Assembly (NCBI GenBank): GCA_947501445.1
Contig: CANMVS010000001.1
Span: 372,001-436,000 of the forward strand
Length of the DNA stretch: 64,000 nt
Origin: an uncultured Rhizobiaceae group bacterium
Lineage (GTDB): Bacteria > Pseudomonadota > Alphaproteobacteria > Rhizobiales > Rhizobiaceae
Direction: 5' to 3'
The position numbers and the translations under genes are program-made. Positions 42,424 to 53,720 of this stretch are shown one piece after another. The notes beneath the pieces were generated by a model. That model did not search any database, was not told where the DNA came from, and worked only from the letters and a program-made list of their open reading frames with translations. The stretch's first letter is position 1. Every line of letters starts with the position of its first letter.

Positions 42424-42840
42424 GGTATTGATCGAAAAAAGATACCCTCAATAAACAGCAGTCATCAATCGAATTGGCGCGCAAAACAGCTTAACAGCGT
42501 GACACGCGCTCGCCTATGCAAAATAAGGGTTTTATTTGAGAATTGTTCGCCCGGAAATCCAGCGGCGACCCTATTGCAAATCTACCAACCGCGTCTATCA
42601 GGTTCCACGGGAACCCGGTAGTCAAAATGTTGCCATCAACATAGTTGTGATGATCTCGTGCATCGTAATTTGACGTCGCTGGTGTTGCATGAACAACAAC
42701 ATGCAATCGAAAATAGCGTCCGGTGCGATTTTCCCGCAGATGAACACAATCCGGGCTCAATTTGGCCGCGAATCTGGCCTTTCTGTCCCATCACAGCATA
42801 TCTGCTCACCTCCCGGAGCAGATAATACCAGGAGATTACA
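42424..42840. other. divergent intergenic region with an inverted repeat
   Basis: About 417 bp between the HlyD-like gene and the DUF992 gene. It holds the perfect dyad TTGCATG-N8-CATGCAA at 42685-42706, about 135 bp before the DUF992 start, a possible operator. No gene seen; GGAG at 42830 serves the next gene. Confidence 0.45.
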
Positions 42841-43383
42841 ATGTCAGTTACAAAAATAGCCATGGCTGTGTCCATCGCGATCGCAACATCGGGTTTGCAT
42901 GCTACCAGCGTGCGTGCAGCTGATGCGCCCTTCGCGGAGGCACCGCAACCACCTGCATCCAAAAGACATTTCAGCAAAGTCGGATTGTTGACATGTTTCA
43001 ATCACGGTGGTTTTGGCTACATCATCGGCTCATCGAGAGACCTCACCTGTACCTTCAAGAACCGCCGCGGTGATCGCTCAGTTGAGGACTACACCGGCCG
43101 CATTACCAACCTTGGACCGGACATCGGATACAAGAAGCGCGGCAAGCTTGTCTGGGCTGTCTATGCACCAAGTTACCAGGTGCCCGCCGGCAGGCTTGAC
43201 GGCACCTATCTTGGCGTTTCCGCTTCGGCAGGCGTTGGCGTGGGCGTTGGGGCAAATGTTCTTGTCGGCAACTTGAAGAACAACCTCAATCTTGTGCCTC
43301 TAAGTGTCAGCAGCAATATTGGATTGAATGCCTCAGCTGGCATTGGTGCCCTGACGCTGACCAGTGCCTCAGCCGCACGCTGA
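42841..43383 (+). CDS. DUF992 secreted protein
   Basis: A 180-residue secreted protein. Signal peptide MSVTKIAMAVSIAIATSGLH up to about VRAADA, then the DUF992 domain: LLTCFNHGGFGYIIGSSRDL, TCTFKNRRG, YTGRITNLGPDIGYKK, KLVWAVYAPSY, GTYLGVSASAGVGVGVGANVLVG and the closing GLNASAGIGALTL. Two cysteines (LLTC, LTC) probably form the family's disulfide. DUF992 is common in Hyphomicrobiales and its function is unknown. It has its own promoter region and a strong hairpin after the stop; no link to the peptide exporter is evident beyond adjacency. Confidence 0.9.
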   Translation: MSVTKIAMAVSIAIATSGLHATSVRAADAPFAEAPQPPASKRHFSKVGLLTCFNHGGFGYIIGSSRDLTCTFKNRRGDRSVEDYTGRITNLGPDIGYKKRGKLVWAVYAPSYQVPAGRLDGTYLGVSASAGVGVGVGANVLVGNLKNNLNLVPLSVSSNIGLNASAGIGALTLTSASAAR

Positions 43384-43427
43384 TCTGATTGCAGGCGGCA
43401 CTTGAAAAAGCTGCAAACATCGATTGA

Positions 43428-43458
43428 AAATGCCGCGCGTTTAAAACGCGCGGCATTT
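43428..43458 (+). terminator. hairpin downstream of the DUF992 gene
   Basis: AAATGCCGCGCGTTT (43428-43442) / AAACGCGCGGCATTT (43444-43458), a nearly continuous 31-bp palindrome. No T tract follows on the plus strand, so it may terminate or stabilise the transcript. Confidence 0.6.
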
Positions 43459-43863
43459 CCTGGTTACGCAGAAAAAGAACACCACATTGATATTACCAGG
43501 CACCGGTAATCGCCCGAAGACGTGCCTATTTCAACGGATTCAATATTCGTAAATAATAAACATTAACAATAGGATATAGGAATACCAAGGTTCATTACAT
43601 TATCGTAATATGTACGATCCTTGAATTCGTGGGTACCAGCACCAACCTAAGTTGAACAACAGTTTCATGTGTCTGACACTGCCATTGATCGTGGACGCGA
43701 TTGATAGTCCGTAGTTTTGAAACATGCGCATTGATTTCCGCTGCCTGTGAAACCCGTTCGGGCTCATTGGGCGCGGCGTACCCTGGCCGGCGCGTTCTGG
43801 GAAGTCGCTCCGGCCGGGGTCAAACCTGTTTGCATCAACTGATGTACCACCGTTGAACGTTCT
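43459..43863. other. intergenic region without recognisable gene
   Basis: About 400 bp between the DUF992 hairpin and the PadR gene stop. AT-rich near 43540-43620. I see no gene, strong hairpin or repeat copy here. Confidence 0.45.
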
Positions 43864-44403
43864 TCATGCCTCGAAATGCTCAATGCGTTTGAGCACGCTT
43901 TCACACCAATTTATCCAACCATTTTCATATTCGATTCCCAGCTCAAGCCCCATCATTTTACCAAGGTTCGGCGCTTCAACCGCACCTTCACTGAAGCGCC
44001 TGTCGCGGATATGATGATATTGATCCAGCCGCTGCCGTGCTGAAGCAAGCCGCTGTATAATCTGCACACGCAACGCGGCTTTGTCCACATGCTCGATTGC
44101 CTGCAGGCGGACCAGCAGGTCATCCTTGAAAACAGGCTCACTCACCGCTTCCTTTGACCAGTCATACAATGCACTGCGGCCATCGCTGGTAATTTCATAG
44201 ACAATTTTATTGGGTTTACCGGTCTGAATTTCCCGGTGGGAGGCCACATGGCCGCGCTGTTCGAGTTTTTTCAGTTCCCGATAGATTTGCGGGTGTGAGG
44301 CATTCCAGAAAAAACCAACCGACGTGTCAAAAAACTTGGCCAGATCATAGCCCGACATTGGTCGCTCAGTCAGGCATACAAGAATTGTCTCTGATAATGC
44401 CAA
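43864..44403 (-). CDS. PadR-family transcriptional regulator
   Basis: A 179-residue regulator. The PadR winged helix spans residues 1-80: ILVCLTERPMSGYDLAKFFD, the tryptophan-containing VGFFWNASHPQIYRELKKLEQRG and the wing YEITSDGRSALYDW. The C-terminal vinyl-type helical domain (LRVQIIQRLASARQRLDQYH) mediates dimerisation. It is divergent from a SnoaL-FadH-like operon and a consensus PadR operator lies between them, so it almost certainly represses that operon; PadR proteins often respond to phenolic acids, but the effector here is unknown. Confidence 0.92.
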   Translation of the reverse strand: MALSETILVCLTERPMSGYDLAKFFDTSVGFFWNASHPQIYRELKKLEQRGHVASHREIQTGKPNKIVYEITSDGRSALYDWSKEAVSEPVFKDDLLVRLQAIEHVDKAALRVQIIQRLASARQRLDQYHHIRDRRFSEGAVEAPNLGKMMGLELGIEYENGWINWCESVLKRIEHFEA

Positions 44404-44445
44404 AACACACCACTCCCTTTCACCTTGTCATTTCTATGAAATTTT

Positions 44446-44473
44446 GCATATATGTGTCAACGCACATATATGC
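44446..44473. promoter_or_regulatory. PadR operator
   Basis: A perfect 11-bp inverted repeat GCATATATGTG-N6-CACATATATGC. Within it, ATGT-N8-ACAT matches the known PadR consensus exactly. It lies 43 bp from the PadR start and 32 bp from the SnoaL-like start. Confidence 0.85.
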
Positions 44474-44504
44474 GATAATGAAAAATATCCGGGAGGAGAA
44501 TATT

Positions 44505-44942
44505 GTGCCACTACAGGGTTTGAATTCAGCCGCACAAAAATCACTGAATCAATGGCATGCGATGCTGGAAACCGGAGATACGACATCACTTGCGGATATC
44601 ACATCCCTCAACGCGGTCTTTCGCTCGCCTGCCGTATTTACGCCCTTTGCCGGCAAACAGGCATTTGTGTTGATCATCAATTCGGTCATCCGGATTTTTG
44701 AGGATTTTGAATACCACAGGCAGTTTGCATCCTCTGATGGCTCGAGTGCCATCCTTGAGTTTTCAGCGCGCGTTGGCGACAAAAACCTCAAGGGCATCGA
44801 CATGATCCGCTTTGATGATCACGGATTGATTGAGGAATTTGAGGTCATGATCCGTCCAGCCAACGCGCTGGCTCTGCTTGCAAAACGCATGGGTGAGGAA
44901 GCCGGCCCTGCCCTTGCTGAAATCCGTGCGATGGGTGGTTGA
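44505..44942 (+). CDS. SnoaL/NTF2-like protein
   Basis: A 145-residue protein from GTG 44505, which has a strong GGGAGGA at 44491-44497; an ATG at 44478 overlaps the operator and lacks a ribosome site. The fold is NTF2-like: initial helix LNSAAQKSLNQWHAMLETGD, ITSLNAVFRSPAV, then strands AILEFSARVGDKNLKGIDMIRFD and LIEEFEVMIRP. SnoaL-like proteins are isomerases, cyclases or binding proteins; the last part (RPANALALLAKRMGEEAG) is common in proteins beside FadH-type reductases. It is the first gene of a two-gene operon repressed by PadR. Confidence 0.82.
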   Translation: MPLQGLNSAAQKSLNQWHAMLETGDTTSLADITSLNAVFRSPAVFTPFAGKQAFVLIINSVIRIFEDFEYHRQFASSDGSSAILEFSARVGDKNLKGIDMIRFDDHGLIEEFEVMIRPANALALLAKRMGEEAGPALAEIRAMGG

Positions 44943-44959
44943 CACTATCCGCCAGCTAA

Positions 44960-47032
<2,073 letters not shown>

Positions 47033-47110
47033 ATACTATCATGCCAATGTGTGGAAAGGACAGGATTGCGGTGGCGGATTCTGTCTTTCACCAACAGTCA
47101 CACGATGAAC

Positions 47111-47806
47111 TCAGACCTGATGAAACCCGTGTTTTCGCAGCAGGGATATCATCAGGGACTTTGCCGCAATGCGGTGCTCGCGGTGAATTTTTCGGGCCAG
47201 CAACGCATCGCCCTTTTCAAGCGCCTGTATCAGCGCACGGTGATCATCATTGGACTTGTTTGGCACTGGGCGAATATAAAGCGTCAATGCGCGCGCCCTT
47301 CGCACCTGATCATTATAGGTATCGATGATGGCCTTTAAGCGCCGATTGTCGGACAGTACCACCAGCGTTTCGTGAAAATCCTCGTCTGCGGCGGCCCAGG
47401 CTTCCCGGTCATCGCGCTCCAACGCCTCTTCCATACGCTGCGTTGCCTCACGCAATGGCTCAAGAGTTTTGGAATCTGCGCCCATTTCAGCAACCCGCTC
47501 AGCAGCGAGACACTCAAGTTCTGTCAGTATCTGGTAGATTTCTTCCATATCATCGGGAGAAATAGATAGTATCTGCACACCTCTTCTGGGTCGTACTTTC
47601 AGCAATCCTTGTGCTTCAAGCATAAGGGTTGCTTCACGCACGGGTGTACGGGACATATCAAGCATTTGTGCCAGTTCGGTTTCGAGATAATTGGAACCGG
47701 GCGGCAGCTCATTGGACACAATCATCCGCCGTAATTCGGACGCAGCGCGTTGTGTCTGCGACTGGGTTCTGGGTTCTGTCTGACCGGCACTGGCGCGTTC
47801 ATGCAT
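47111..47806 (-). CDS. GntR-family regulator (FCD type)
   Basis: A 231-residue regulator. The GntR winged helix is ASELRRMIVSNELPPGSNYLE with ELAQMLDMSRTPVREATLMLEAQGLL, and the C-terminal FCD domain has the metal-binding histidines typical of the group (DEDFHETLVVLSDNRR and later EKGDALLARKIHREHRIA). FCD regulators sense carboxylic acids or sugar acids. It is the third gene of a minus-strand operon (dehydrogenase, Gfo/Idh enzyme, GntR), divergent from the TctCBA-Otn operon, and would control the divergent promoters. It starts where the Gfo gene ends. Confidence 0.92.
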   Translation of the reverse strand: MHERASAGQTEPRTQSQTQRAASELRRMIVSNELPPGSNYLETELAQMLDMSRTPVREATLMLEAQGLLKVRPRRGVQILSISPDDMEEIYQILTELECLAAERVAEMGADSKTLEPLREATQRMEEALERDDREAWAAADEDFHETLVVLSDNRRLKAIIDTYNDQVRRARALTLYIRPVPNKSNDDHRALIQALEKGDALLARKIHREHRIAAKSLMISLLRKHGFHQV

Positions 47807-48829
47807 TTACAAAATTATCCGCTCACCCGTAACATCCGAATGATAGACGGCCTCCGATATCCGAATATTCTCAATATAGTCCATGGCCCTGTTTTCAATG
47901 GCTGTGCCATTGAGTAGTCCATCGATAACATGTTTTTGCAGGGCGTAAACGCAATCACCGCCGAAACCGGGATATTCTGCCGTTTCCAACAGAATTTCCT
48001 CGTTCATTGCCCCAAATGCACGAAAATGAACTGATCCGTCACCACGCAATGATAGTGTGCCCTGCGGCCCCTCAAGGAGTGCCTCCCCCAAAGTCAAACG
48101 GTGGTTTTCTGCCTGATGATCGAGCAGCCTGTTGCCGTCAAAAATTGCTCGCGCACCCGATTCATATCCCATAATGATATAACCGGCGTCTTCACCCCTG
48201 ATGACGGGATTCATTTTGCGCAAATCGCCGTAAACACTGTGTGGTTCACCGACAATGTAACGAAAGACGTCGATATAGTGCACAGCTGTTTCATGCACCA
48301 GCAGACGCGGCATCGTCTGAAAATAGGGCTGCCGATCCATATAGGCTTGCGGTCCCTGCCCGTCACCGGTGCGAAGCCGAAAGGTGAATTGCATCAAGGG
48401 TCCAATTTTGCCCTGCTCAATTTCACGCTTGATCAATCGGTACCATGGCTGAAACCTGAAGTTCTCGTGGACAACAAGAGTGACACCAGCGTTATGCGCA
48501 AGTGTCACCGCCATCGAGGCTTCTTCCAGATTCTGGCAAAATGGCTTTTGGCAGATAATCACCTTCACGCCGTGGTCAATTGCAATGCGGATTGTATCAA
48601 GATGCGTCGGAGGCGGTGTAATGATGTCCAGCAAATCCGGATTGGTATCATTCAGCGCCTGCTGAAGGTCATTATAGGCGGCAAGCCCGGTGGCCTGCGC
48701 CTTGGCGATATCCCGGTTTACAGAAGCCACAGGCAAAGCGCCCTCAATCCGGTTCCAGGCGTCGTAGTGAAAACGGCTGAAATAGCCCGCCCCCACGCAA
48801 ACCACACGAATCGGATTGTTCATGCTCAT
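47807..48829 (-). CDS. Gfo/Idh/MocA-family dehydrogenase
   Basis: A 340-residue NAD(P)-dependent enzyme. N-terminal Rossmann fold VVCVGAGYFSRFHYDAWNRI, the conserved KPFC (ICQKPFCQNLEEA) and a C-terminal beta-sheet domain with the catalytic lysine-histidine region (HETAVHYIDVFRYIVG) seen in this family. Members oxidise or epimerise sugars, inositols and sugar acids. Its stop abuts the GntR start and its start overlaps the isopropylmalate-dehydrogenase-like gene by 4 bp, so all three are coupled. The substrate is unknown; a role in feeding the OtnK/OtnC pair is inferred. Confidence 0.88.
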   Translation of the reverse strand: MSMNNPIRVVCVGAGYFSRFHYDAWNRIEGALPVASVNRDIAKAQATGLAAYNDLQQALNDTNPDLLDIITPPPTHLDTIRIAIDHGVKVIICQKPFCQNLEEASMAVTLAHNAGVTLVVHENFRFQPWYRLIKREIEQGKIGPLMQFTFRLRTGDGQGPQAYMDRQPYFQTMPRLLVHETAVHYIDVFRYIVGEPHSVYGDLRKMNPVIRGEDAGYIIMGYESGARAIFDGNRLLDHQAENHRLTLGEALLEGPQGTLSLRGDGSVHFRAFGAMNEEILLETAEYPGFGGDCVYALQKHVIDGLLNGTAIENRAMDYIENIRISEAVYHSDVTGERIIL

Positions 48830-49920
48830 GCTGCTTTTCCTTCCAAAAGGTTCGCCACCACATGCCCCGCTTCATCGGTTGATGATTCTCCGCCGAGGTC
48901 ACGTGTCAGACCGGGCACATTTAAAAGTGAGCGGTCCACGGCCTGTCGCAATTCTTCACCGGCATTGCTCGCGGCAGGCATATCATTTTGTTGCCCCAAC
49001 CAATCCAGCATCATTGCTGCCGACAATATCATGGCATGGGGATTGGCAATCCCCTGACCGGCGATGTCAGGTGCTGAACCGTGACACGGCTGAAATACGG
49101 CATGGCTTTCACCAATATCACCAGACGGTGCAAGACCCAATCCACCCATAAGGCCGGCGCCAAGATCAGACAGGATATCGCCAAACATGTTTTCGGTTAC
49201 CAGCACGTCCAGTGCCCAGGGCTTTTGAACCATCCACAGGGCCATCGCATCGACATAGGCATGATCCGAAGTGAGGTCCGGATGCCGGGCCGCTTCTTCA
49301 TCGAACAATCCGCGAAAAAAGGCAAAAGCCCGGAAGACATTGGCCTTGTCGACACAGGTGACATTGCCCCTGCCTCGCCCTGCAGCCTTGCGCCGCTTTG
49401 CCAGTCCAAATGCAAAACGGAACAGTTTTTCGGACGTCTCGCGGGTAATGACCAGGGTCTCGCGCGCTTCGTCTTTGGTAACTTCTCCGCGGCCCTGCGA
49501 CCAGAAAAGACCTTCAGTGCTTTCACGGATCAACACAAAATCGACCTGCTTGCCTGCCGCAAGACGGATCGGAGAGTTCTGATTTTCAGCCAGCGTTACC
49601 GGGCGTACGCCTGCAAACAGGTTAAGCTCCTTGCGCAGGTCTATTTGCGGTGAAATCTCTGTGCCATCGTCATAGCGCACATCCGGCAGCCCCATCGCAG
49701 ACAATAAGATGGCATCAGCTTCGCGCGCCACATCCAAAGAAGCTGTTGGCAGCGATTCACCCGTTTTTGCATAATGGGCAGCGCCTGCAGGCACACTATT
49801 GAACCGCAGGGAAATCTGATGACGCCGGGTAACCCGGTCAAGCAGATCCAAAGTCGGTTTCATAATTTCCGGGCCGATACCGTCACCCTCAAACACAGCG
49901 ATTTCAAAATCGGACTTCAT
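48826..49920 (-). CDS. isocitrate/isopropylmalate dehydrogenase family enzyme
   Basis: A 364-residue member of the beta-decarboxylating dehydrogenase superfamily (isopropylmalate, tartrate/malate, isocitrate and PdxA enzymes). Features: N-terminal FEGDGIGPEIMKPTLDLL, the arginine-rich IRLA/ESTEGLFW region (VLIRESTEGLFWSQG), the metal-binding aspartates in SDHAYVDAMALW and FGDILSDLGAGLMGGLG, and NAD region PCHGSAPDIAGQGIANP. It resembles tartrate or 3-isopropylmalate dehydrogenases but sits in a sugar-acid island, not with leuC/D, so it is unlikely to be LeuB. It opens a minus-strand operon from the divergent promoter at about 49950-50040; AGGAATAATT precedes the ATG. Confidence 0.9.
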   Translation of the reverse strand: MKSDFEIAVFEGDGIGPEIMKPTLDLLDRVTRRHQISLRFNSVPAGAAHYAKTGESLPTASLDVAREADAILLSAMGLPDVRYDDGTEISPQIDLRKELNLFAGVRPVTLAENQNSPIRLAAGKQVDFVLIRESTEGLFWSQGRGEVTKDEARETLVITRETSEKLFRFAFGLAKRRKAAGRGRGNVTCVDKANVFRAFAFFRGLFDEEAARHPDLTSDHAYVDAMALWMVQKPWALDVLVTENMFGDILSDLGAGLMGGLGLAPSGDIGESHAVFQPCHGSAPDIAGQGIANPHAMILSAAMMLDWLGQQNDMPAASNAGEELRQAVDRSLLNVPGLTRDLGGESSTDEAGHVVANLLEGKAA

Positions 49921-49997
49921 AATTATTCCTGTTTTTCGGTCTCGTTAGATGACCATCCCTTATTCAGCGAAATTGTTGATAGCTGTTCAAACGCCGA

Positions 49998-50038
49998 TTG
50001 ACAACGTATATTTTAATGCATACATAAATAAATGCATT
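49998..50038. promoter_or_regulatory. divergent promoter with candidate GntR operator
   Basis: TTGACA (49998-50003) has a 17-bp spacing to TACATA (50021-50026). An inverted repeat AATGCAT-N10-ATGCATT (50015-50038) overlaps the -10 region of the tct operon. The encoded FCD-type GntR protein is the likely binder. Confidence 0.55.
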
Positions 50039-50061
50039 GAAATTTCCAATTGGGAGGAACC

Positions 50062-51072
50062 ATGAAAAACCTTGCAACTCTATTGGGCGCTACAGTGATG
50101 CTCGCTTCGACAGCAGCATCGTTCAACGCGTCTGCACAAGAATATCCATACCGCGACATCACCACGGCGGTGGTATGGGGTGCTGGCGGCGGGACCGACA
50201 GCATCAATCGTATGATCATGGCAGAAATGGAAAAACACCTGCCCGTCGGTATCTCCGTCATCAATCAAACCGGTGGTGTGGCAGGTTCAAACGGCATGGT
50301 TTATGTCATGAACCAGCCAGATGACGGCTATACACTTGTCGGCCTGTCGGAATCCAACGTTACTGCCGCTGTTCAGGGCGGTTGGGACAAGCGCTTTAAT
50401 TTCTGGCATCCCTTTATCGTTGGTGGCTCACCAGACCTCATCTCCGTTCCGGCGGACAGCCCCTACAACACACTCGAAGAGCTGGTTGAAGCTGCCAAAG
50501 CGGCGCCAGGCACAGTGCCTGCCGCTGCATCCGGTTCCGGTTCAATCCATCACCTCAATCTGCTGGCAATCGAAAACGGTACCGCTGCAAAATTCAAATT
50601 TGTGCCATACAAGGGTTCCGCACCTGGACAGGAAGCTGCTGTCGCCGGTGAAGTGGCTCTTGTCGTCACATCGCTTGCTGAACAGGCGCCTTTGATCGCC
50701 GGTGGTCAGTTGAGGCCTTTGGCAATGCTGACAGCCGACGATGCAGAATTTGACGGCAAGACCATCAAGTCCGCTTTCTCCATGTATGACGGGCTCGACA
50801 AATACCTGCCTCTCAAACAGGCAATCGGCTTTGCCATGCATGGATCGACTTCAGACGATGCGAAGGCAAAAATAACAGCTGCCTTTGACAAAGCCATCGC
50901 ATCTGACGTCGTTGCTGAGTGGGCTGCAGCCAATAATTACGACATTGGCGGTCAATCCGGTGCGGAAGCAACTGCCATTTTCGATAATCTGGAAAGCACA
51001 TTTGCATGGACCCTTTGGGACCTTGGTGCTGCAAAAGTTGATCCGGCAACACTTGGTATTCCAAAGCCATAA
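50062..51072 (+). CDS. tctC: tripartite tricarboxylate transporter solute-binding protein (TctC family)
   Basis: A 336-residue periplasmic binding protein; ATG at 50062 follows GGGAGGA at 50053-50059. Signal peptide MKNLATLLGATVMLASTAAS to about SAQEYPY, then the Bug/TctC fold: ITTAVVWGAGGGTDSINRMI near the ligand site, TGGVAGSNGMVYVM, and the second lobe (NGTAAKFKFVPYKGSAPGQEAAVAGEVALVV). It captures a carboxylate for the TctAB permease. The ligand is probably a four-carbon sugar acid, judged from the downstream OtnK and OtnC. It is the first gene of a seven-gene operon. Confidence 0.9.
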   Translation: MKNLATLLGATVMLASTAASFNASAQEYPYRDITTAVVWGAGGGTDSINRMIMAEMEKHLPVGISVINQTGGVAGSNGMVYVMNQPDDGYTLVGLSESNVTAAVQGGWDKRFNFWHPFIVGGSPDLISVPADSPYNTLEELVEAAKAAPGTVPAAASGSGSIHHLNLLAIENGTAAKFKFVPYKGSAPGQEAAVAGEVALVVTSLAEQAPLIAGGQLRPLAMLTADDAEFDGKTIKSAFSMYDGLDKYLPLKQAIGFAMHGSTSDDAKAKITAAFDKAIASDVVAEWAAANNYDIGGQSGAEATAIFDNLESTFAWTLWDLGAAKVDPATLGIPKP

Positions 51073-51155
51073 TTGTCAAAACAAAGAACGATCAATACCG
51101 CCCTGGCCATCCGTTTTGGCCGGGGCGAACTTAGATCAAAAGCCTGAGGTCAACC

Positions 51156-51911
51156 GTGGCAGACACACTTGTGATGCGCAGACGCGATTTCTGGACAGCT
51201 CTTGTCCTCATCGTCGTCAGTGTATTTTTTCTTTATCAAACCAGTCTCATTCCGTTTTTTGATGCCAGTGCAGCCGGGGTGCAGGGTGCCTGGTATAATT
51301 CAGCCGGGCTTGTCCCCTTCGGTATTTTTTCAGCCCTGTTGCTGCTGGCCATCGTATTGCTGTTCATTGCTATCAGGAGTACCGGCATGAGCGGACTTGC
51401 CAGCCCAAGGGCGCTTGGCTTTACCACGACTGAATCGGAGCGCCTGATATGCATCTCCGCAATATTGGCCTCTTTCATCTTTTGCCTCGTGCCGCGCGTT
51501 GATTTTATAGCCGCATCAGCATTGCTGATCACAGCGCTGATCTGGGGTTTTCACAGCGGTGACCGCATTGCCATGCGTATCAGTGCGATATCCGTTACTA
51601 TTGCTGGCCTCTATGCTCTCATCGCTCACTTTCCACGCAGTGAATGGACCAAGGCACATGATGATGATGTCGTGACGCTGCTCAGCTTCGCATGCCTTAC
51701 GGGCATTATGTTCATACGCACCGCACGCCTGGACAAGATTGACCGAGTGGTCAAGCTGACACCGGTCATTGCCATCATCACGCCCCTATTGCTGGTCATC
51801 GCCATGGCCTTTGGTTTTCGGCAGAACGTACCCAACAGGCAGGGCCTGCTCTTTTCGCAGATTGAATATCACTATTATGTTTCGCTGAAACCATTGTGGA
51901 GTGGCCGTTAG
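51156..51911 (+). CDS. tctB: tripartite tricarboxylate transporter small permease (TctB family)
   Basis: A 251-residue membrane protein starting at GTG 51156 with GAGGTC upstream. About four or more hydrophobic helices are seen (FWTALVLIVVSVFFLYQTS, YNSAGLVPFGIFSALLLLAI, and others toward the C-terminus), longer than the usual 150-residue TctB; the tail has two extra helices (LTPVIAIITPLLLVIAMAFG). It pairs with the large TctA subunit, whose start is 1 base past its stop. Family assignment from context and topology. Confidence 0.8.
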   Translation: MADTLVMRRRDFWTALVLIVVSVFFLYQTSLIPFFDASAAGVQGAWYNSAGLVPFGIFSALLLLAIVLLFIAIRSTGMSGLASPRALGFTTTESERLICISAILASFIFCLVPRVDFIAASALLITALIWGFHSGDRIAMRISAISVTIAGLYALIAHFPRSEWTKAHDDDVVTLLSFACLTGIMFIRTARLDKIDRVVKLTPVIAIITPLLLVIAMAFGFRQNVPNRQGLLFSQIEYHYYVSLKPLWSGR

Positions 51912-51912
51912 T

Positions 51913-53433
51913 ATGGAATTCGTCGCGACACAAATTGCCGGGTTCTGGGGATCCTTCATCGGATTGGCGTCAGACCCGATAACCTATGTCTACCTCATAG
52001 CGTCGGTTTTTCTGGGCATTGTTTTCGGTGCCCTGCCCGGGTTGACTGCCACATTGGCCGTCACCATTTTGACAGGTTTTTTTGGCAACAAGTTTCCGCT
52101 TGAGCATTCACTGATCGCATTGATTGGCGCCTATGTCGGTGCGATCTACGGCGGTTCCTATCCATCAATTCTGCTTAATATTCCAGGCACCGCAGCTTCT
52201 GCGGCAACGGCGATGGACGGCTATCCATTGACAAAACAGGGGCGCGGCGGTGAGGCACTGGGCATCACCACCACCGCATCCTTTCTTGGCACGCTGTTCG
52301 GCACTTTGTGCCTGCTGATCTTCGTTTGGGTTTTGCTGGCGGTGTCAAAAAACATCGCTTCGCCTGAAAAGGCACTGCTGGCGCTCTTCGGTATTCTTCT
52401 TTCCGGCACACTCATGAGCCAGGATCTGGTGATCAAGGGCTGGATCGCCGGGTTGATCGGCCTGGCCATGGCCATGGTTGGCCTTGACCCCATTTTGTCT
52501 GAAAGCCGTTACACATTTGGCTGGTCTTACCTGCTGTCCGGTTTCCAGGTTGTTCCGGTACTGATGGGCGCATTTGCCATTCCGCAGATAATGGACGGTT
52601 TGCGTGCAACCGTCATGGTGGCGCAGGTTCCGCAACTGGGCAGGATTGTGCCCAAATTCCGTGAAGTCCTGCGCCGCATGCCGGCAATCACGCGTTCCGG
52701 GGCCATTGGCACCGGTGTTGGTGCCTTGCCGGGTGTGGGCGAAGATGTCGCCGGGTGGGTGTCCTATGGCGTGGGCAAAGCCTCCTCCAAGGAGAGCAAA
52801 CTGTTTGGCAAGGGTTCCATCGATGGGCTGATATCTGCAGAAGCTGCCAATAACGCCGCCATTGGCGGTGCGCTGATCCCGTTGCTCGTATTGGGCATAC
52901 CCGGCTCTCCGCCTGCGGCTGCTTTGCTTGGCGCGCTGAAAATCAACAATGTGATTCCAGGGCCAACGATTGACCCGGCACTTATTCTTCATGTGGTGGC
53001 AATTCTGGTTCTGGCTTCCCTGACGATGTTCATCATGGGCCTGTTTACAGCACGCATATTCATCACGATCCTGCGCATCCCGCAGACAGTGTTTTTGCCT
53101 GTTGTGATGGTTTTAACAACGATCGGATCATTTTCAGTAGGCGGCGGCATCAACGATCTGTTTCTGATGATTGCGGTGGGTCTTGTCGCCTACACCATGA
53201 ACGTCATGCAGTATCCTATCGCACCTTTGGTGATTGGCGTCATACTTGGTGGGTTGTTTGACGAAACTTTCCGCCGTTCCCTGCTGATATCCGACGGCGA
53301 CATGTCCGTCTTCGTCAGTCGGCCCGGCGCGGCCATTTTGCTGGCGTTGAATGTATTGCTTATATTAAGTCAGATACCGGCAGTTAAGAATGGCTTTCGC
53401 CGCCTGACCGGAAAGAAGGAGCCTGTGGCCTGA
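51913..53433 (+). CDS. tctA: tripartite tricarboxylate transporter large permease (TctA family)
   Basis: A 506-residue membrane protein with about twelve helices; ATG at 51913 follows GGAG at 51898-51901 rather than an in-frame GTG that overlaps TctB. The TctA signatures are present: VFLGIVFGALPGLTATLAVTILTG and, in the second half, AEAANNAAIGGALIPLLVLGIPGSPPAAALLGAL. It moves the substrate with a cation gradient after TctC delivers it. The next gene starts at its stop (TGATG), so translation is coupled. Confidence 0.95.
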   Translation: MEFVATQIAGFWGSFIGLASDPITYVYLIASVFLGIVFGALPGLTATLAVTILTGFFGNKFPLEHSLIALIGAYVGAIYGGSYPSILLNIPGTAASAATAMDGYPLTKQGRGGEALGITTTASFLGTLFGTLCLLIFVWVLLAVSKNIASPEKALLALFGILLSGTLMSQDLVIKGWIAGLIGLAMAMVGLDPILSESRYTFGWSYLLSGFQVVPVLMGAFAIPQIMDGLRATVMVAQVPQLGRIVPKFREVLRRMPAITRSGAIGTGVGALPGVGEDVAGWVSYGVGKASSKESKLFGKGSIDGLISAEAANNAAIGGALIPLLVLGIPGSPPAAALLGALKINNVIPGPTIDPALILHVVAILVLASLTMFIMGLFTARIFITILRIPQTVFLPVVMVLTTIGSFSVGGGINDLFLMIAVGLVAYTMNVMQYPIAPLVIGVILGGLFDETFRRSLLISDGDMSVFVSRPGAAILLALNVLLILSQIPAVKNGFRRLTGKKEPVA

Positions 53434-53720
53434 TGTTTGTCGTTGCTGTAAATTTCCGCATAAACCCGGAATATCTTGAGGCATTTATGCCAAACATGCG
53501 TGAAAATGCGAGATTGTCTGTTGAGTTGGAGCCCGGTTGTCATCAATTTGACGTCTGTACAGATCCCGAACGCCCCGATGAAGTGTTCCTCTATGAACTC
53601 TATGACGATGCCGCCGCATTTCAACACCACCTTCAATCCGACCATTTCAAGTCATTTGATGCACAAGCTGCAAAAATGATCGCTGACAAGCAGGTCGCAA
53701 CCTATACGGCAAACCGCTAA
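53433..53720 (+). CDS. antibiotic-biosynthesis-monooxygenase (ABM)-like small protein
   Basis: A 95-residue ferredoxin-like alpha/beta-barrel protein. Family features are FVVAVNFRINPEYLEAFMPNM, LEPGCHQFDVCTD and EVFLYELYDDAAAFQHHLQS, typical of the ABM/YgiN group of cofactor-free monooxygenases and quinol oxygenases, although many members have no known enzyme activity. It overlaps TctA at the ATG and the next gene at its stop, so it belongs firmly to this catabolic operon, a place where ABM proteins are often found. Confidence 0.88.
   Translation: MFVVAVNFRINPEYLEAFMPNMRENARLSVELEPGCHQFDVCTDPERPDEVFLYELYDDAAAFQHHLQSDHFKSFDAQAAKMIADKQVATYTANR

Noticed and set aside
48826-49920. Calling the isopropylmalate-dehydrogenase-like gene leuB
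   Set aside because: The context is a sugar-acid catabolic island with TctABC, OtnK and OtnC, without leuC or leuD; a broader family name is safer.
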